NCBI GenBank assembly: GCA_038255685.1
Contig: JBBSLC010000148.1
Location: 1-7,078, forward strand
Length of the DNA: 7,078 nt
Reading direction: 5' to 3'
DNA from: CADCSY01 sp038255685
GTDB taxonomy: Bacteria > Actinomycetota > Acidimicrobiia > Acidimicrobiales > CADCSY01
This document shows, piece by piece, positions 1 to 6,476 of this stretch. The notes below the pieces were generated by a model. That model ran no database searches and was not told the DNA's origin. It saw nothing but the letters and a program-made list of their open reading frames with translations. The translations under genes and the position numbers were made by a program. The number at the start of each line of letters is the position of its first letter. The first letter of the stretch is position 1.

Positions 1-245
1 AGGACCCGAAGGCGATGCCCTACGAGATCGTCACCGAGTCGCTGAAGGACTTCCAGCTCGCCGTGGACGGGACCGGCGCTCGCGTCGTGCCCTGGCTGCA
101 GCACTTCAACCTGGGCCACGTGTACGGGCCGGTCGAGATCATGGCCCAGATGCAGGCTGCGAGGGACCTCGGCATGGAGGACTGGATGTTCTGGAACGCT
201 GCCGTGCGCTACGACGCCGGCGGCTTCGACCCGCTGCGCCGCTAG
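1..245 (+). CDS. putative glycoside hydrolase (DUF4015/COG1306-like), C-terminal fragment
   Basis: This is the 3' end of a gene that begins left of the window. The open frame starts at base 3, and an internal ATG at 15 is not a credible start because the frame stays open to the edge (Asp-Pro-Lys-Ala precede it). About 80 residues are visible, ending in TAG at 243-245. The segment 'VVPWLQHF', then 'YGPVEIMAQMQAARDLGM' and 'DWMFWNAAVRY' matches what I recall of the last strands of the TIM-barrel-like DUF4015 putative glycosidase family: a WLQ motif, a Q-x-Q-A helix, and a terminal W-x-x-WN strand. These proteins are thought to act on extracellular or cell-wall polysaccharides, but their substrate is generally unknown. 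The catalytic residues lie outside the window. It converges with the comEA-like gene, with only 20 bp between the stop codons. The family call rests on motif memory and is fairly confident; the enzymatic role is inferred. Confidence 0.72.
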   Translation, partial: DPKAMPYEIVTESLKDFQLAVDGTGARVVPWLQHFNLGHVYGPVEIMAQMQAARDLGMEDWMFWNAAVRYDAGGFDPLRR

Positions 246-257
246 CGGTCTGGCCGC

Positions 258-277
258 GTGCGGGATCACACCCGCAC
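258..277. terminator. hairpin at the convergent gene junction, candidate bidirectional terminator
   Basis: GTGCGGG (258-264) and CCCGCAC (271-277) form a perfect 7-bp stem around a 6-nt loop. The loop carries the comEA-like stop codon (TGA on the minus strand, 266-268). It lies 12 bp past the stop of the plus-strand glycosidase. No T-tract follows on either strand, so it would have to act as the U-less type of hairpin often proposed in GC-rich actinobacteria, or simply as an RNA 3' end stabiliser. The structure is visible; the terminator role is inferred. Confidence 0.4.
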
Positions 278-1084
278 CAGGTCGCGCAGTGCGGCGAGCT
301 TCGCCTCGCCGATGCCCCGCACGTCGAGCAGCTCCTCGACCGAGCCGAACCCGCCACGCCGCTCGCGCTCGTCGAGGATCGCCTGGGCCGTCGCAGGCCC
401 GACCCCTGGCAGCGTGTCGAGCTCGGTGAGGGTGGCGGCGTTGAGGTCGATCGGTCCGCGCACCACCCCCTCGGTGCCCTGCCCTGCGGGCGAGCTTCCT
501 CCGGTCACCGCAGGCACATCCTGGCCGACCAACGGGAGGAAGACGCGTCCACCGTCCTCGAGCGGCGCGGCCAGGTTCACACGGTCCAGGTCAGCGCCGG
601 TGACCGGCCCACCAGCAGCGTCGAGCAGGTCGGCGACGCGAGCTCCCGCCGCCAGCCTGTAGACCCCCGGCCGGGCGACCGCGCCTGCAGCGTGCACCAC
701 CACCTCGGCCGGCTCGAGGGTCGTCGTGGTCGTCGTCGTCGAGGCGGCGGGATCCCCCGCGCCGCCGGCGAAGGGCAAGCTGGTCTCCGGCGGCGGCGGT
801 GAGGGACCTCGGAGCACCACGATCCCGACGACGACGAGGCTCACCAACCCCACCGCAGCGGTCGCCGCCAGCCGGGCGGTCAGGACACCTCCGACCAGCG
901 CCTCGACCCGCTCGCGCCAGCTCGGCGTCCAACCCAGGTGCTCGAAGCCGAGGCCCCTCGGTCCTCCGTCGGCACCCTCCGGCGACGTCGGGTAGGGGTC
1001 GGTCGTTCGTGCGTCGGGCGTTCGTGCGTCGGGCGATGGTGCGTCGAACGGCTCGGCCACGACGGCTCCCTCCGGGTTGGTCAC
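266..1084 (-). CDS. comEA: ComEA-like membrane-anchored helix-hairpin-helix DNA-binding protein
   Basis: The predicted protein has 272 residues from a GTG start at 1082-1084; no ATG is available in frame and no clear Shine-Dalgarno precedes it, so the start is uncertain. In order it shows an N-terminal cytoplasmic region of about 65 residues with a Pro/Asp-rich pentapeptide repeat (residues 14-28), one transmembrane helix (about 72-92), a proline patch and a run of seven threonines (116-122) as an extracytoplasmic spacer, an SLBB domain (about 127-187, with 'VHAAGAVARPGVYRL' and 'VNLAAPLEDGGRVFLP'), a Gly/Ser linker, and a C-terminal double helix-hairpin-helix (about 211-272, with 'LPGVGPATAQAIL' and 'VRGIGEAKLAAL'). 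This is the ComEA family architecture. Characterised members bind incoming double-stranded DNA outside the membrane during natural transformation and hand it to the ComEC channel. It is the last gene of the minus-strand cluster, 64 bp after ftsK, and no comEC is in the window. A role in DNA uptake is therefore plausible but not shown; a general envelope DNA-binding role is possible. Confidence 0.88.
   Translation of the reverse strand: MTNPEGAVVAEPFDAPSPDARTPDARTTDPYPTSPEGADGGPRGLGFEHLGWTPSWRERVEALVGGVLTARLAATAAVGLVSLVVVGIVVLRGPSPPPPETSLPFAGGAGDPAASTTTTTTTLEPAEVVVHAAGAVARPGVYRLAAGARVADLLDAAGGPVTGADLDRVNLAAPLEDGGRVFLPLVGQDVPAVTGGSSPAGQGTEGVVRGPIDLNAATLTELDTLPGVGPATAQAILDERERRGGFGSVEELLDVRGIGEAKLAALRDLVRV
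1006..1050 (-). repeat. 15-bp tandem repeat, three units, in the comEA-like gene
   Basis: Two identical 15-bp units (1006-1020 and 1021-1035) are followed by a third with several differences (1036-1050). They are in frame and encode the pentapeptides DAPSP, DARTP and DARTT in the cytoplasmic N-terminus of the ComEA-like protein. The perfect identity of two units suggests a recent duplication by slippage, so copy number may vary between strains. Confidence 0.8.
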
Positions 1085-1148
1085 GCCGGGGAAGCGAGCC
1101 GAGCACCGCCGAACCTAGCGGCAGCCGTGAACCGGGACCAGACCCCGC

Positions 1149-3587
1149 TCAGTCGTCGTCGGAGCCCGGGCCCTGCAGGGCGTCGAGCTCCTCGGGGGTC
1201 ATGAGGACGTCTCGTGCCTTGGAACCGGTCGAGGGGCCGACCACGCCCTTCTGCTCGAGCAGGTCCATGAGCCGACCCGCTCGGGCGAAGCCGACTCGGA
1301 GCTTGCGCTGGAGCATCGAGGTGGAGCCGAGCTGGCTGCGGACGATGAGCTCCATCGCCTGCCACAGCATGTCGTCGTCGGTCTCGTCACCGGTGCTGCC
1401 GCCGGGCAGACCCGACGAGATCTCGTCGTCACCCTCCGACACCACGCTCTGCTCGTAGACCACCTCGGGCGACTGGCGCTTCCAGTGGGCGACGACCTTG
1501 CGAACCTCGTCCTCTCCCACCCATGCGCCCTGGATGCGGCGGGGGTTCGACGAGGCCGGGCCGAGCAGGAGCATGTCGCCCTGGCCGATGAGCCGCTCGG
1601 CGCCACCCTGGTCGAGGATCACCTTCGAGTCCGTCATGCTCGACACCGCGAACGCCAGGCGGGCCGGGACGTTGGCCTTGATGACGCCGGTGATGACGTT
1701 GACCGATGGCCGCTGGGTGGCGAGCACCATGTGGATGCCCACGGCCCTCGCCATCTGTGCGATGCGGGTGATCGACTCCTCGACGTCTCGGGCTGCGACC
1801 ATCATCAGGTCGTTCAGCTCGTCGACCACGATCACGATGAAGCTCAGCCGCTTGTAGATCGGCTCGCCGGGGTCGTCCACGCCCTCGGCTCGGGGCTCGG
1901 TGCGCAGGTCGCCCCGGTCGAAGGCTGCGTTGTACCCGGTGATGTCGCGCACGCCGACCTCGGAGAGCAGGTCGTAGCGGCGCTCCATCTCCTTCACCGC
2001 CCAGCTCAGGGCGTTCGCCGCCTTCTTCGGGTTGACGACAACGCTCGTGAGCAGGTGGGGCAGGTCGTTGTACTGCCCGAGCTCGACCCGCTTGGGGTCG
2101 ATGAGGATGAGCCGGCACTGCTCGGGAGTCGAGCGCACGAGGATCGACGTGATGAGGCTGTTGATGCAGCTGGACTTGCCTGCGCCGGTCGCCCCGGCGA
2201 TGAGGATGTGCGGCATCTCGGCGAGGTTGGCCATGACCGCCCGGCCGGCGATGTCGATGCCCATGGCGACGGCGCACGGGTGCGTCGCTCGGCGGGCCTC
2301 CTCGCTGGCCAGGATGTCGCCGAGGGCGACGAGCTGGCGCTGCTTGTTCGGGACCTCGACGCCGATCGCCGAGCGCCCGGGGATGGGCGCGAGGATGCGC
2401 ACGTCGGGAGAAGCCATCGCATAGGCGATGTCCTTGTTCAGGCTCGTCACCCGGACGACCTTCACCCCGGGCCCGAGCTCCAGCTCGTAGCGGGTGACGG
2501 TGGGGCCGACGGTGTAGCCGACGAGGCGGGTCTCGACACCGTGGGCGGCGAGGGCCATCTCGAGCGTGCGCCCACCCTCCTCGACCAGCGCCTGGTCGAT
2601 CTCTTGGACCTCGCTCCGCTTGAGCAGGCCGAGCGGCGGGAGCTTCCACGCGCCCGGTGCGACGCCGGGACCGAGGTCGATGGCGAGCTGCTCGGGGTCG
2701 ACCTCGGCGATGGGCGTCGGCAGGTTGGCCTGGAGCGCAGGCCGGACCGCAGTGGCGTCGACGTCGGCGGCGGTGGTGTTGTCCGCGTCGGTGTGGTCGA
2801 GGACGGTGATCGCCGCTTCGGCGTCGTCGAACGGCTTCGGGCCTGCGTCGTCGTCGTGGCCGGCACCGGCGGGCTTGATCGTCCCGAGCCATCGCACGCC
2901 GTTTCGCAGGGCGCCTGCGACCGGGCGGGCACCGGCCGCAGCGTGGCCGGCGGCGGCCCCCGGCGTGGTGCGCGTGAGCACGAGCAGGCCGACCACGAGG
3001 AGGACCACGAGCACCACGGACGCCCCAGCGGTGGCGAGGAGCGCTCGGAGCGGTCCTGCGAGGCCGAGGCCGGCCAGGCCGCCAGCGCCACGCAACCGGT
3101 CGAGCGAACCGCTCGGGGGATCGACGGCGAGGTGGGCGAGGCCGCACACCGCGAGCAGCACGATGGCGATGCCGAGCCCGATGCGGCCCGTTGCGTCCGG
3201 TTCCTCACCCCGCCCGCGCAGGAGCACGAGCGCAGCGGCGACGAGCAGCACGGGGACGACGACCTTCGTGAGCCCGACGAGGGCGCCGACGCCCTCGCCG
3301 ATGCCACGCCCGACGGGACCGGCGGCGTCGAGCCAGACGCCGAGGGCGACGAGGACGGCGACGACGAGCAGCAGCGCGCCCCAGGTGTCACCCCGGCGCA
3401 GCGCCGGCCCGATCCGGCTCGCGAGACCAGGGGTGGCGGCGGCCTTCGCGGTGCGGCCACCCTTGCTCCGCCCCTTGGCGGGCGGCCGCTTCCGAGCGGT
3501 GCTCGTCGGGCGCGTGCGCGCCGTCGCCGGCCGTCGGTTCGTCGTCGCCACAGTGGCAACAACGGTAACAGCAGCCACTTCCGCCAC
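1149..3587 (-). CDS. ftsK: DNA translocase FtsK
   Basis: FtsK is an ATP-driven hexameric pump at the division septum that moves and helps unlink the chromosome termini. From the GTG at 3585-3587 the protein has 812 residues, within the usual actinobacterial size range. It shows a basic Ala/Thr/Arg/Lys-rich N-terminus, at least four hydrophobic segments (about 69-86, 105-123, 136-155 and 186-205), an acidic low-complexity linker (about 244-300), and the motor domain. Walker A is GATGAGKSS (465-473), Walker B ends in Asp589-Glu590, and the segment 'ATQRPSVNVITGVIKANVPARLAF' region and the 'DQGGAERLIGQGDML' region are typical of FtsK/SpoIIIE. The C-terminal winged-helix gamma domain (about 735-800) normally reads polar DNA guide sequences. 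Residue 592 is Asn where many homologues have Ala (DELND), a mild variation. The start is unsure: in-frame GTG codons also lie at 3576-3578 and 3549-3551, and none has a good Shine-Dalgarno. It follows rnj by 94 bp and precedes the comEA-like gene by 64 bp. Confidence 0.97.
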   Translation of the reverse strand: MAEVAAVTVVATVATTNRRPATARTRPTSTARKRPPAKGRSKGGRTAKAAATPGLASRIGPALRRGDTWGALLLVVAVLVALGVWLDAAGPVGRGIGEGVGALVGLTKVVVPVLLVAAALVLLRGRGEEPDATGRIGLGIAIVLLAVCGLAHLAVDPPSGSLDRLRGAGGLAGLGLAGPLRALLATAGASVVLVVLLVVGLLVLTRTTPGAAAGHAAAGARPVAGALRNGVRWLGTIKPAGAGHDDDAGPKPFDDAEAAITVLDHTDADNTTAADVDATAVRPALQANLPTPIAEVDPEQLAIDLGPGVAPGAWKLPPLGLLKRSEVQEIDQALVEEGGRTLEMALAAHGVETRLVGYTVGPTVTRYELELGPGVKVVRVTSLNKDIAYAMASPDVRILAPIPGRSAIGVEVPNKQRQLVALGDILASEEARRATHPCAVAMGIDIAGRAVMANLAEMPHILIAGATGAGKSSCINSLITSILVRSTPEQCRLILIDPKRVELGQYNDLPHLLTSVVVNPKKAANALSWAVKEMERRYDLLSEVGVRDITGYNAAFDRGDLRTEPRAEGVDDPGEPIYKRLSFIVIVVDELNDLMMVAARDVEESITRIAQMARAVGIHMVLATQRPSVNVITGVIKANVPARLAFAVSSMTDSKVILDQGGAERLIGQGDMLLLGPASSNPRRIQGAWVGEDEVRKVVAHWKRQSPEVVYEQSVVSEGDDEISSGLPGGSTGDETDDDMLWQAMELIVRSQLGSTSMLQRKLRVGFARAGRLMDLLEQKGVVGPSTGSKARDVLMTPEELDALQGPGSDDD

Positions 3588-3622
3588 AGCGGACCCGAGC
3601 GCAGCGGCGGGCCCACCGGGTT

Positions 3623-3665
3623 CTCGGCACGTCAGCGACCGGGTGGCGGTGCCTCAGGTGCCGAG
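3623..3665 (-). promoter_or_regulatory. inverted repeat with competing pairing in the rnj-ftsK gap
   Basis: CTCGGCAC (3623-3630) and GTGCCGAG (3658-3665) are perfect 8-bp arms separated by 27 nt. A second GTGCC (3649-3653) can pair with the same GGCAC (3626-3630), so two mutually exclusive hairpins are possible in the RNA between rnj and ftsK. The element begins 16 bp past the rnj stop and ends 35 bp before the annotated ftsK start. It could be an attenuator, an RNA-processing site or a stabilising 3' structure for rnj. There is no U-tract. The base pairing is seen; the function is inferred. Confidence 0.35.
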
Positions 3666-3681
3666 ACGCGGGAGGAGGGGG

Positions 3682-5334
3682 TCAGGCCTCCATGACCACC
3701 GGGACGATCATCGGCTTGCGCTTGGTCCGCTCGGCGACGAAGCCGCCGAGCGCCTTGCGGGCGTGGCGCTTGATGGCCTCGACGTCGCTCGTGTCGGCGT
3801 TCTCGATGCCGGCGACGACCCGACGGCGGGCCTCCTCGAGCAGGTCCTCGGCCTCAGCGGCGTGGACCCAGCCACGGGTGATGATCTCGGGACCGGCGAT
3901 GACCTCGCCCGACTTCATGTCGACCGTCACGACGACCACGATGACCCCTTCCTCGGCGAGCACCTGGCGGTCACGCAGCACGCCGTGGGTGACGTCACCG
4001 ACGACGCCGTCGACGTAGAGGTAGCCGGCCGGCACCTCCCCGACCCGACGCACGCCCTCGTCGTCGACGATGACCTGGTCGCCGTCGAGGCAGACCGTGA
4101 TGTTCTCCTCGGCCACGCCCATCTGCACGCCGAGGCGGGCGTGGTGGACCATGTGGCGGTACTCGCCGTGCACGGGGATGAAGTACTCGGGGCGTGCGAC
4201 CGAGAGCAGCGTCTTCAGCTCCTCTTGCTTCGCGTGGCCCGAGACGTGGACCTGGGCCATGCCCGAGTGGATGACGTCGGCGCCGAGGCGGTGGAGGCCG
4301 TCGATGACCTTGCCCACGCTCGTCTCGTTGCCGGGGATCGGGTGGCTGGAGAGGATCACCGTGTCGTTGTCGGTGATGCTGAGCCACTTGTTCTCGCCGC
4401 TCGCCATGCGGGAGAGCGCCGACATCGGCTCGCCCTGGGAGCCGGTCGAGATGATGACGAGCTCGCCGTCCGGGACACCGCCGATGTCGGCCACGTCGAG
4501 CAGCTCGCCGCCGGAGACCTTCAGGAGCCCGAGGTCGCGAGCGAGGCGGATGTTCTTCTTCATCGAGAGCCCGAGCGTCGCCACCCGTCGGCCCTCGCTC
4601 TGGGCGATGTCGATGATCTGCTGGATCCGGTGGATGTGGCTGGCGAAGCAGGCGATCACGATCCGCCGACCCGCAGCCTCGCGGAACAACGTCGTGAGCA
4701 CCGGGCCGACGGACGACTCCGAGGTGGTGTGGCCCTTCTCCTCGGCGTTGGTGGAGTCCGAGAGCAGGAGGCGGATGCCCGACTCGACCTCGATGGCGCC
4801 GATGCGACCGAGGTCGGTGAGACGGCCGTCGACCGGGTTGAGGTCGAGCTTCCAGTCCCCGGAGTGCAGGATCGTGCCCTGGGGCGTGTGGAACGCCGTG
4901 GCGAAGCCGTTCGGCACGGAGTGGGTCACGGGGATGAACTCGACGTCGAAGGGCCCGATCTGGCGGCGCTCGCCGTCCTGCACCTCGACGAGCTCGGTGC
5001 GGTTCAGCAACCCGGCCTCTTCGATGCGGTTCCTCGCCAGGCCGAGGGTCAGCTTCGAGCCATAGATCGGGAACGACAGCTCGCGCAGGAGGAAGGACAG
5101 GCCGCCGGCGTGGTCCTCGTGGCCGTGGGTGAGGATGCACCCCTCCACCTGGTCGGCGTGCTCGCGCAGCCAGGTGAAGTCGGGGAGCACGAGGTCGACG
5201 CCGGGCATGTCGGCCTCGGGGAACATGAGACCGCAGTCGAGGAGGATGATGCGTCCATCGAGCTCGAGGGCGGCGCAGTTCCGGCCGATCTCACCGAGCC
5301 CGCCGAGGAAGGTGATGCGCACGGAGCTGTTCAT
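3682..5334 (-). CDS. rnj: ribonuclease J (metallo-beta-lactamase/beta-CASP nuclease)
   Basis: RNase J is a zinc-dependent RNase with 5'-to-3' exonuclease and endonuclease activity, used for mRNA decay and rRNA maturation. The start is ATG at 5332-5334, preceded by GAAGGA with 9-nt spacing, giving 550 residues, the normal family length. The frame stays open upstream into dapA, but that part is an out-of-frame shadow. The metallo-beta-lactamase signature HGHEDH is at residues 70-75, with further ligands His138 and Asp160. 'SDSTNAE' (192-198) and 'FASHIHR' (230-236) mark the beta-CASP region. The later motifs 'STGSQGEP' (296-303), 'HVSGHA' (363-368) and 'PVHGEYRH' (387-394, with His389 as the expected metal ligand) are all intact, so the enzyme should be active. 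The C-terminal domain runs to Met-Glu-Ala. It lies 79 bp downstream of dapA and 94 bp upstream of ftsK. The dapA-rnj pair is conserved in actinobacteria such as Mycobacterium, which supports co-transcription. Confidence 0.97.
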   Translation of the reverse strand: MNSSVRITFLGGLGEIGRNCAALELDGRIILLDCGLMFPEADMPGVDLVLPDFTWLREHADQVEGCILTHGHEDHAGGLSFLLRELSFPIYGSKLTLGLARNRIEEAGLLNRTELVEVQDGERRQIGPFDVEFIPVTHSVPNGFATAFHTPQGTILHSGDWKLDLNPVDGRLTDLGRIGAIEVESGIRLLLSDSTNAEEKGHTTSESSVGPVLTTLFREAAGRRIVIACFASHIHRIQQIIDIAQSEGRRVATLGLSMKKNIRLARDLGLLKVSGGELLDVADIGGVPDGELVIISTGSQGEPMSALSRMASGENKWLSITDNDTVILSSHPIPGNETSVGKVIDGLHRLGADVIHSGMAQVHVSGHAKQEELKTLLSVARPEYFIPVHGEYRHMVHHARLGVQMGVAEENITVCLDGDQVIVDDEGVRRVGEVPAGYLYVDGVVGDVTHGVLRDRQVLAEEGVIVVVVTVDMKSGEVIAGPEIITRGWVHAAEAEDLLEEARRRVVAGIENADTSDVEAIKRHARKALGGFVAERTKRKPMIVPVVMEA

Positions 5335-5343
5335 GGGGTGTCG

Positions 5344-5349
5344 TCCTTC
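5344..5349 (-). promoter_or_regulatory. ribosome binding site of rnj
   Basis: GAAGGA on the minus strand, 9 nt before the ATG at 5332-5334. It decides the RNase J start against the much longer open frame that reaches back to 5706, and the conserved N-terminus 'VRITFLGGLGEIGRNC' begins right after it. Confidence 0.8.
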
Positions 5350-5351
5350 GG

Positions 5352-5374
5352 TCGTGCCGCTCTGCGAGCGACGA
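5352..5374 (-). other. bulged hairpin in the dapA-rnj intergenic region
   Basis: CGCTC (5358-5362) and GAGCG (5366-5370) pair around a 3-nt loop. The stem continues with TCGT (5352-5355) and ACGA (5371-5374) across a 2-nt bulge, giving about nine pairs. It sits just upstream of the rnj Shine-Dalgarno and 36 bp after the dapA stop. No T-tract follows, so a processing or stabilising element is as likely as a weak terminator. The structure is short and could be fortuitous in such GC-rich DNA. Confidence 0.25.
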
Positions 5375-5413
5375 GGTGGGCGCCAAGGGCAACCCGCGTG
5401 GTGGTGGTACGGA

Positions 5414-6304
5414 TCAGGAGTCGGCAGCCAGGCCGGCGAGGACGCAGGCCGCACGCTCGTCGAGGTCGTCGGGGTCAGGGCCCATCGGGGGGCGGCACCG
5501 CCCGACGGGCTGGCCGAGCGCTCGGAGGATCGCCTTGGACGGCACCGGGTTGGGCGCGTCGTCGCTCGACTCGAAGGCGTAGCTGTCGAGCAGTCGTGCG
5601 CTGACGGTCCGCGCTGCGTCGAGATCGCCCTTCTCGACGGCGTCGACCAGGTCGACCATGTGGTTGCCGGCCCACTGGGCGGCGACGCCGACGAGGCCCA
5701 CGGCACCGACGGCGAGGAGGGGGAGGTTGAGCTTGTCCTCGCCGCAGTAGACCTCGAACCCCGCCGGCGCCTCGGCGACGAGTCGCTCCGTGCCTGCGAG
5801 GTCGCCGGCGGAGTCCTTCACCGCCACGATGTTCGAGACCTCCCGGGCGAGGCGGAGCAGCACGTCGGTGTCGATCTTGCGGCCGGTCCGGAACGGGATG
5901 TCGTAGAGCATGATCGGCAGCTCGGTCGACTCAGCGACCGCTCGGAAGTGCGCCTCGAGCCCGGCCTGCGCGGGGCGGTTGTAGTACGGCGTCACCGCCA
6001 GGACCCCTGCTGCGCCGCAACCGGCGGCCTGGCGGGTGAGCTCGACGGAGTGGGCGGTGTCGTTGGTGGTCGTCCCGGCGAGGACGGGCACCGTCACCGC
6101 CTCGCTCACCGCCCGGATGAGGTCGAGCTTCTCGGCATCGGTCAACGTCGGGCTCTCCCCCGTCGTCCCGCACACGACGAGCCCGTCGTTGCCCTGGACG
6201 TCGACGAGCCATCGAGCGAAGGCAGCGGCGCCATCGAGGTCGAGCCGGAGCTCGTCGTCGAAGGGGGTGACCATCGGGCTCGCCACCCGTCCGAAGCGGG
6301 CCAT
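5414..6304 (-). CDS. dapA: 4-hydroxy-tetrahydrodipicolinate synthase
   Basis: DapA condenses pyruvate with aspartate-4-semialdehyde in the cytoplasm, the first committed step of diaminopimelate and lysine synthesis. The protein has 296 residues, the standard length, and forms a single TIM barrel. Key residues are visible: the GTTGES loop (46-51), Tyr107 in 'TPYYNRP', Tyr134 and Arg139 in 'YDIPFRTG', and the Schiff-base Lys163 in 'VAVKDSAGD'. The C-terminus has the usual 'RALGQPVGR.RPPM' segment. These residues separate it well from most other class I aldolases of the superfamily, although N-acetylneuraminate lyase-like relatives share the fold. The start is ATG at 6302-6304, with GGAG at 6313-6316 (8-nt spacing) and no in-frame start further upstream. 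The ATG overlaps the stop of a 31-codon ORF as TGATG, suggesting translational coupling. It is followed by rnj 79 bp downstream. Confidence 0.95.
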   Translation of the reverse strand: MARFGRVASPMVTPFDDELRLDLDGAAAFARWLVDVQGNDGLVVCGTTGESPTLTDAEKLDLIRAVSEAVTVPVLAGTTTNDTAHSVELTRQAAGCGAAGVLAVTPYYNRPAQAGLEAHFRAVAESTELPIMLYDIPFRTGRKIDTDVLLRLAREVSNIVAVKDSAGDLAGTERLVAEAPAGFEVYCGEDKLNLPLLAVGAVGLVGVAAQWAGNHMVDLVDAVEKGDLDAARTVSARLLDSYAFESSDDAPNPVPSKAILRALGQPVGRCRPPMGPDPDDLDERAACVLAGLAADS

Positions 6305-6399
6305 CAGGCGTGCTCCGCCGCGACGACGCGCTCGTCGACGGGTGCGCTGCGGAGGCCCTCGGGGTGCACGACGAGGCGAGGCGCCGAGAGAGGAGACAT
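6304..6399 (-). CDS. possible 31-aa small ORF coupled to dapA
   Basis: ATG at 6397-6399 opens a 31-codon frame that ends in TGA at 6304-6306, overlapping the dapA ATG by one base (TGATG). The peptide starts 'MSPLSAPRLVVHPEG' and ends 'VVAAEHA'. It has no lysine, so it is not a classical lysine attenuation leader, and it shows no membrane segment or recognised motif. The dapA Shine-Dalgarno lies inside it. A TAGGGT hexamer 7 nt before the ATG would suit leaderless initiation, common in actinobacteria, and no Shine-Dalgarno is seen for it. It could equally be the untranslated dapA leader with a chance frame. The geometry is observed; translation is an inference. Confidence 0.35.
   Translation of the reverse strand: MSPLSAPRLVVHPEGLRSAPVDERVVAAEHA
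6313..6316 (-). promoter_or_regulatory. ribosome binding site of dapA
   Basis: GGAG on the minus strand, 8 nt before the ATG at 6302-6304. It supports this start. It is embedded in the end of the 31-codon ORF, so ribosomes translating that ORF would pass over it. Confidence 0.6.
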
Positions 6400-6406
6400 C
6401 GACCGC

Positions 6407-6412
6407 ACCCTA
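6407..6412 (-). promoter_or_regulatory. candidate -10 element for dapA transcription
   Basis: TAGGGT on the minus strand fits the actinobacterial TANNNT -10 pattern. The 7-nt gap to the ATG at 6397-6399 places the transcription start at or next to that ATG, as in leaderless mRNAs. There is no recognisable -35, and that region would overlap the GC hairpin at 6420-6449. This is weak evidence from position and consensus only. Confidence 0.3.
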
Positions 6413-6419
6413 CCAACGG

Positions 6420-6449
6420 CCACGGACCGCCTCCGGGGGCGGTCCGTGG
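6420..6449 (-). terminator. GC-rich hairpin terminator after the ferritin-like gene
   Basis: CCACGGACCGCC (6420-6431) and GGCGGTCCGTGG (6438-6449) make a perfect 12-bp stem with a 6-nt loop, 27 bp beyond the stop of the ferritin-like gene and 20 bp before the small ORF upstream of dapA. This is the strongest hairpin I found in the window. A T-tract is lacking, which is common for GC-rich actinobacterial terminators. It probably separates the ferritin-like gene from the dapA unit. Confidence 0.65.
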
Positions 6450-6476
6450 TCCGGTGCTGACCTCGGAGGAGGGCGA

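Noticed and set aside
1085..1148. Possible promoter or hairpin in the ftsK-comEA gap
   Set aside because: A TAGGTT hexamer and a roughly 6-bp stem containing a wobble pair can be drawn on the minus strand, but there is no suitably spaced -35 and the stem is no better than chance at this GC content.
2566..5604. Very long open frame (about 1000 codons) on the plus strand, opposite rnj and ftsK, and a similar one at 1485-3695
   Set aside because: Both lie antisense to genes with intact conserved motifs (RNase J, FtsK). Their translations are low-complexity Arg/Ala/Pro/Asp/Val-rich strings with no recognisable domains, as expected from GC-rich third positions on the opposite strand.
5335..5706. 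Upstream extension of the RNase J frame into dapA
   Set aside because: The extension overlaps the C-terminal coding part of dapA in another frame and encodes Ser/Thr/Pro/Arg-rich sequence without family similarity. The ATG at 5334 has a good GAAGGA site and begins at the conserved N-terminus.
6305..6476. Lysine riboswitch or lysine-codon attenuator ahead of dapA
   Set aside because: Only about 20 bp separate the terminator hairpin from the small ORF, too little for an L box. The peptide encoded between there and dapA has no lysine codon.
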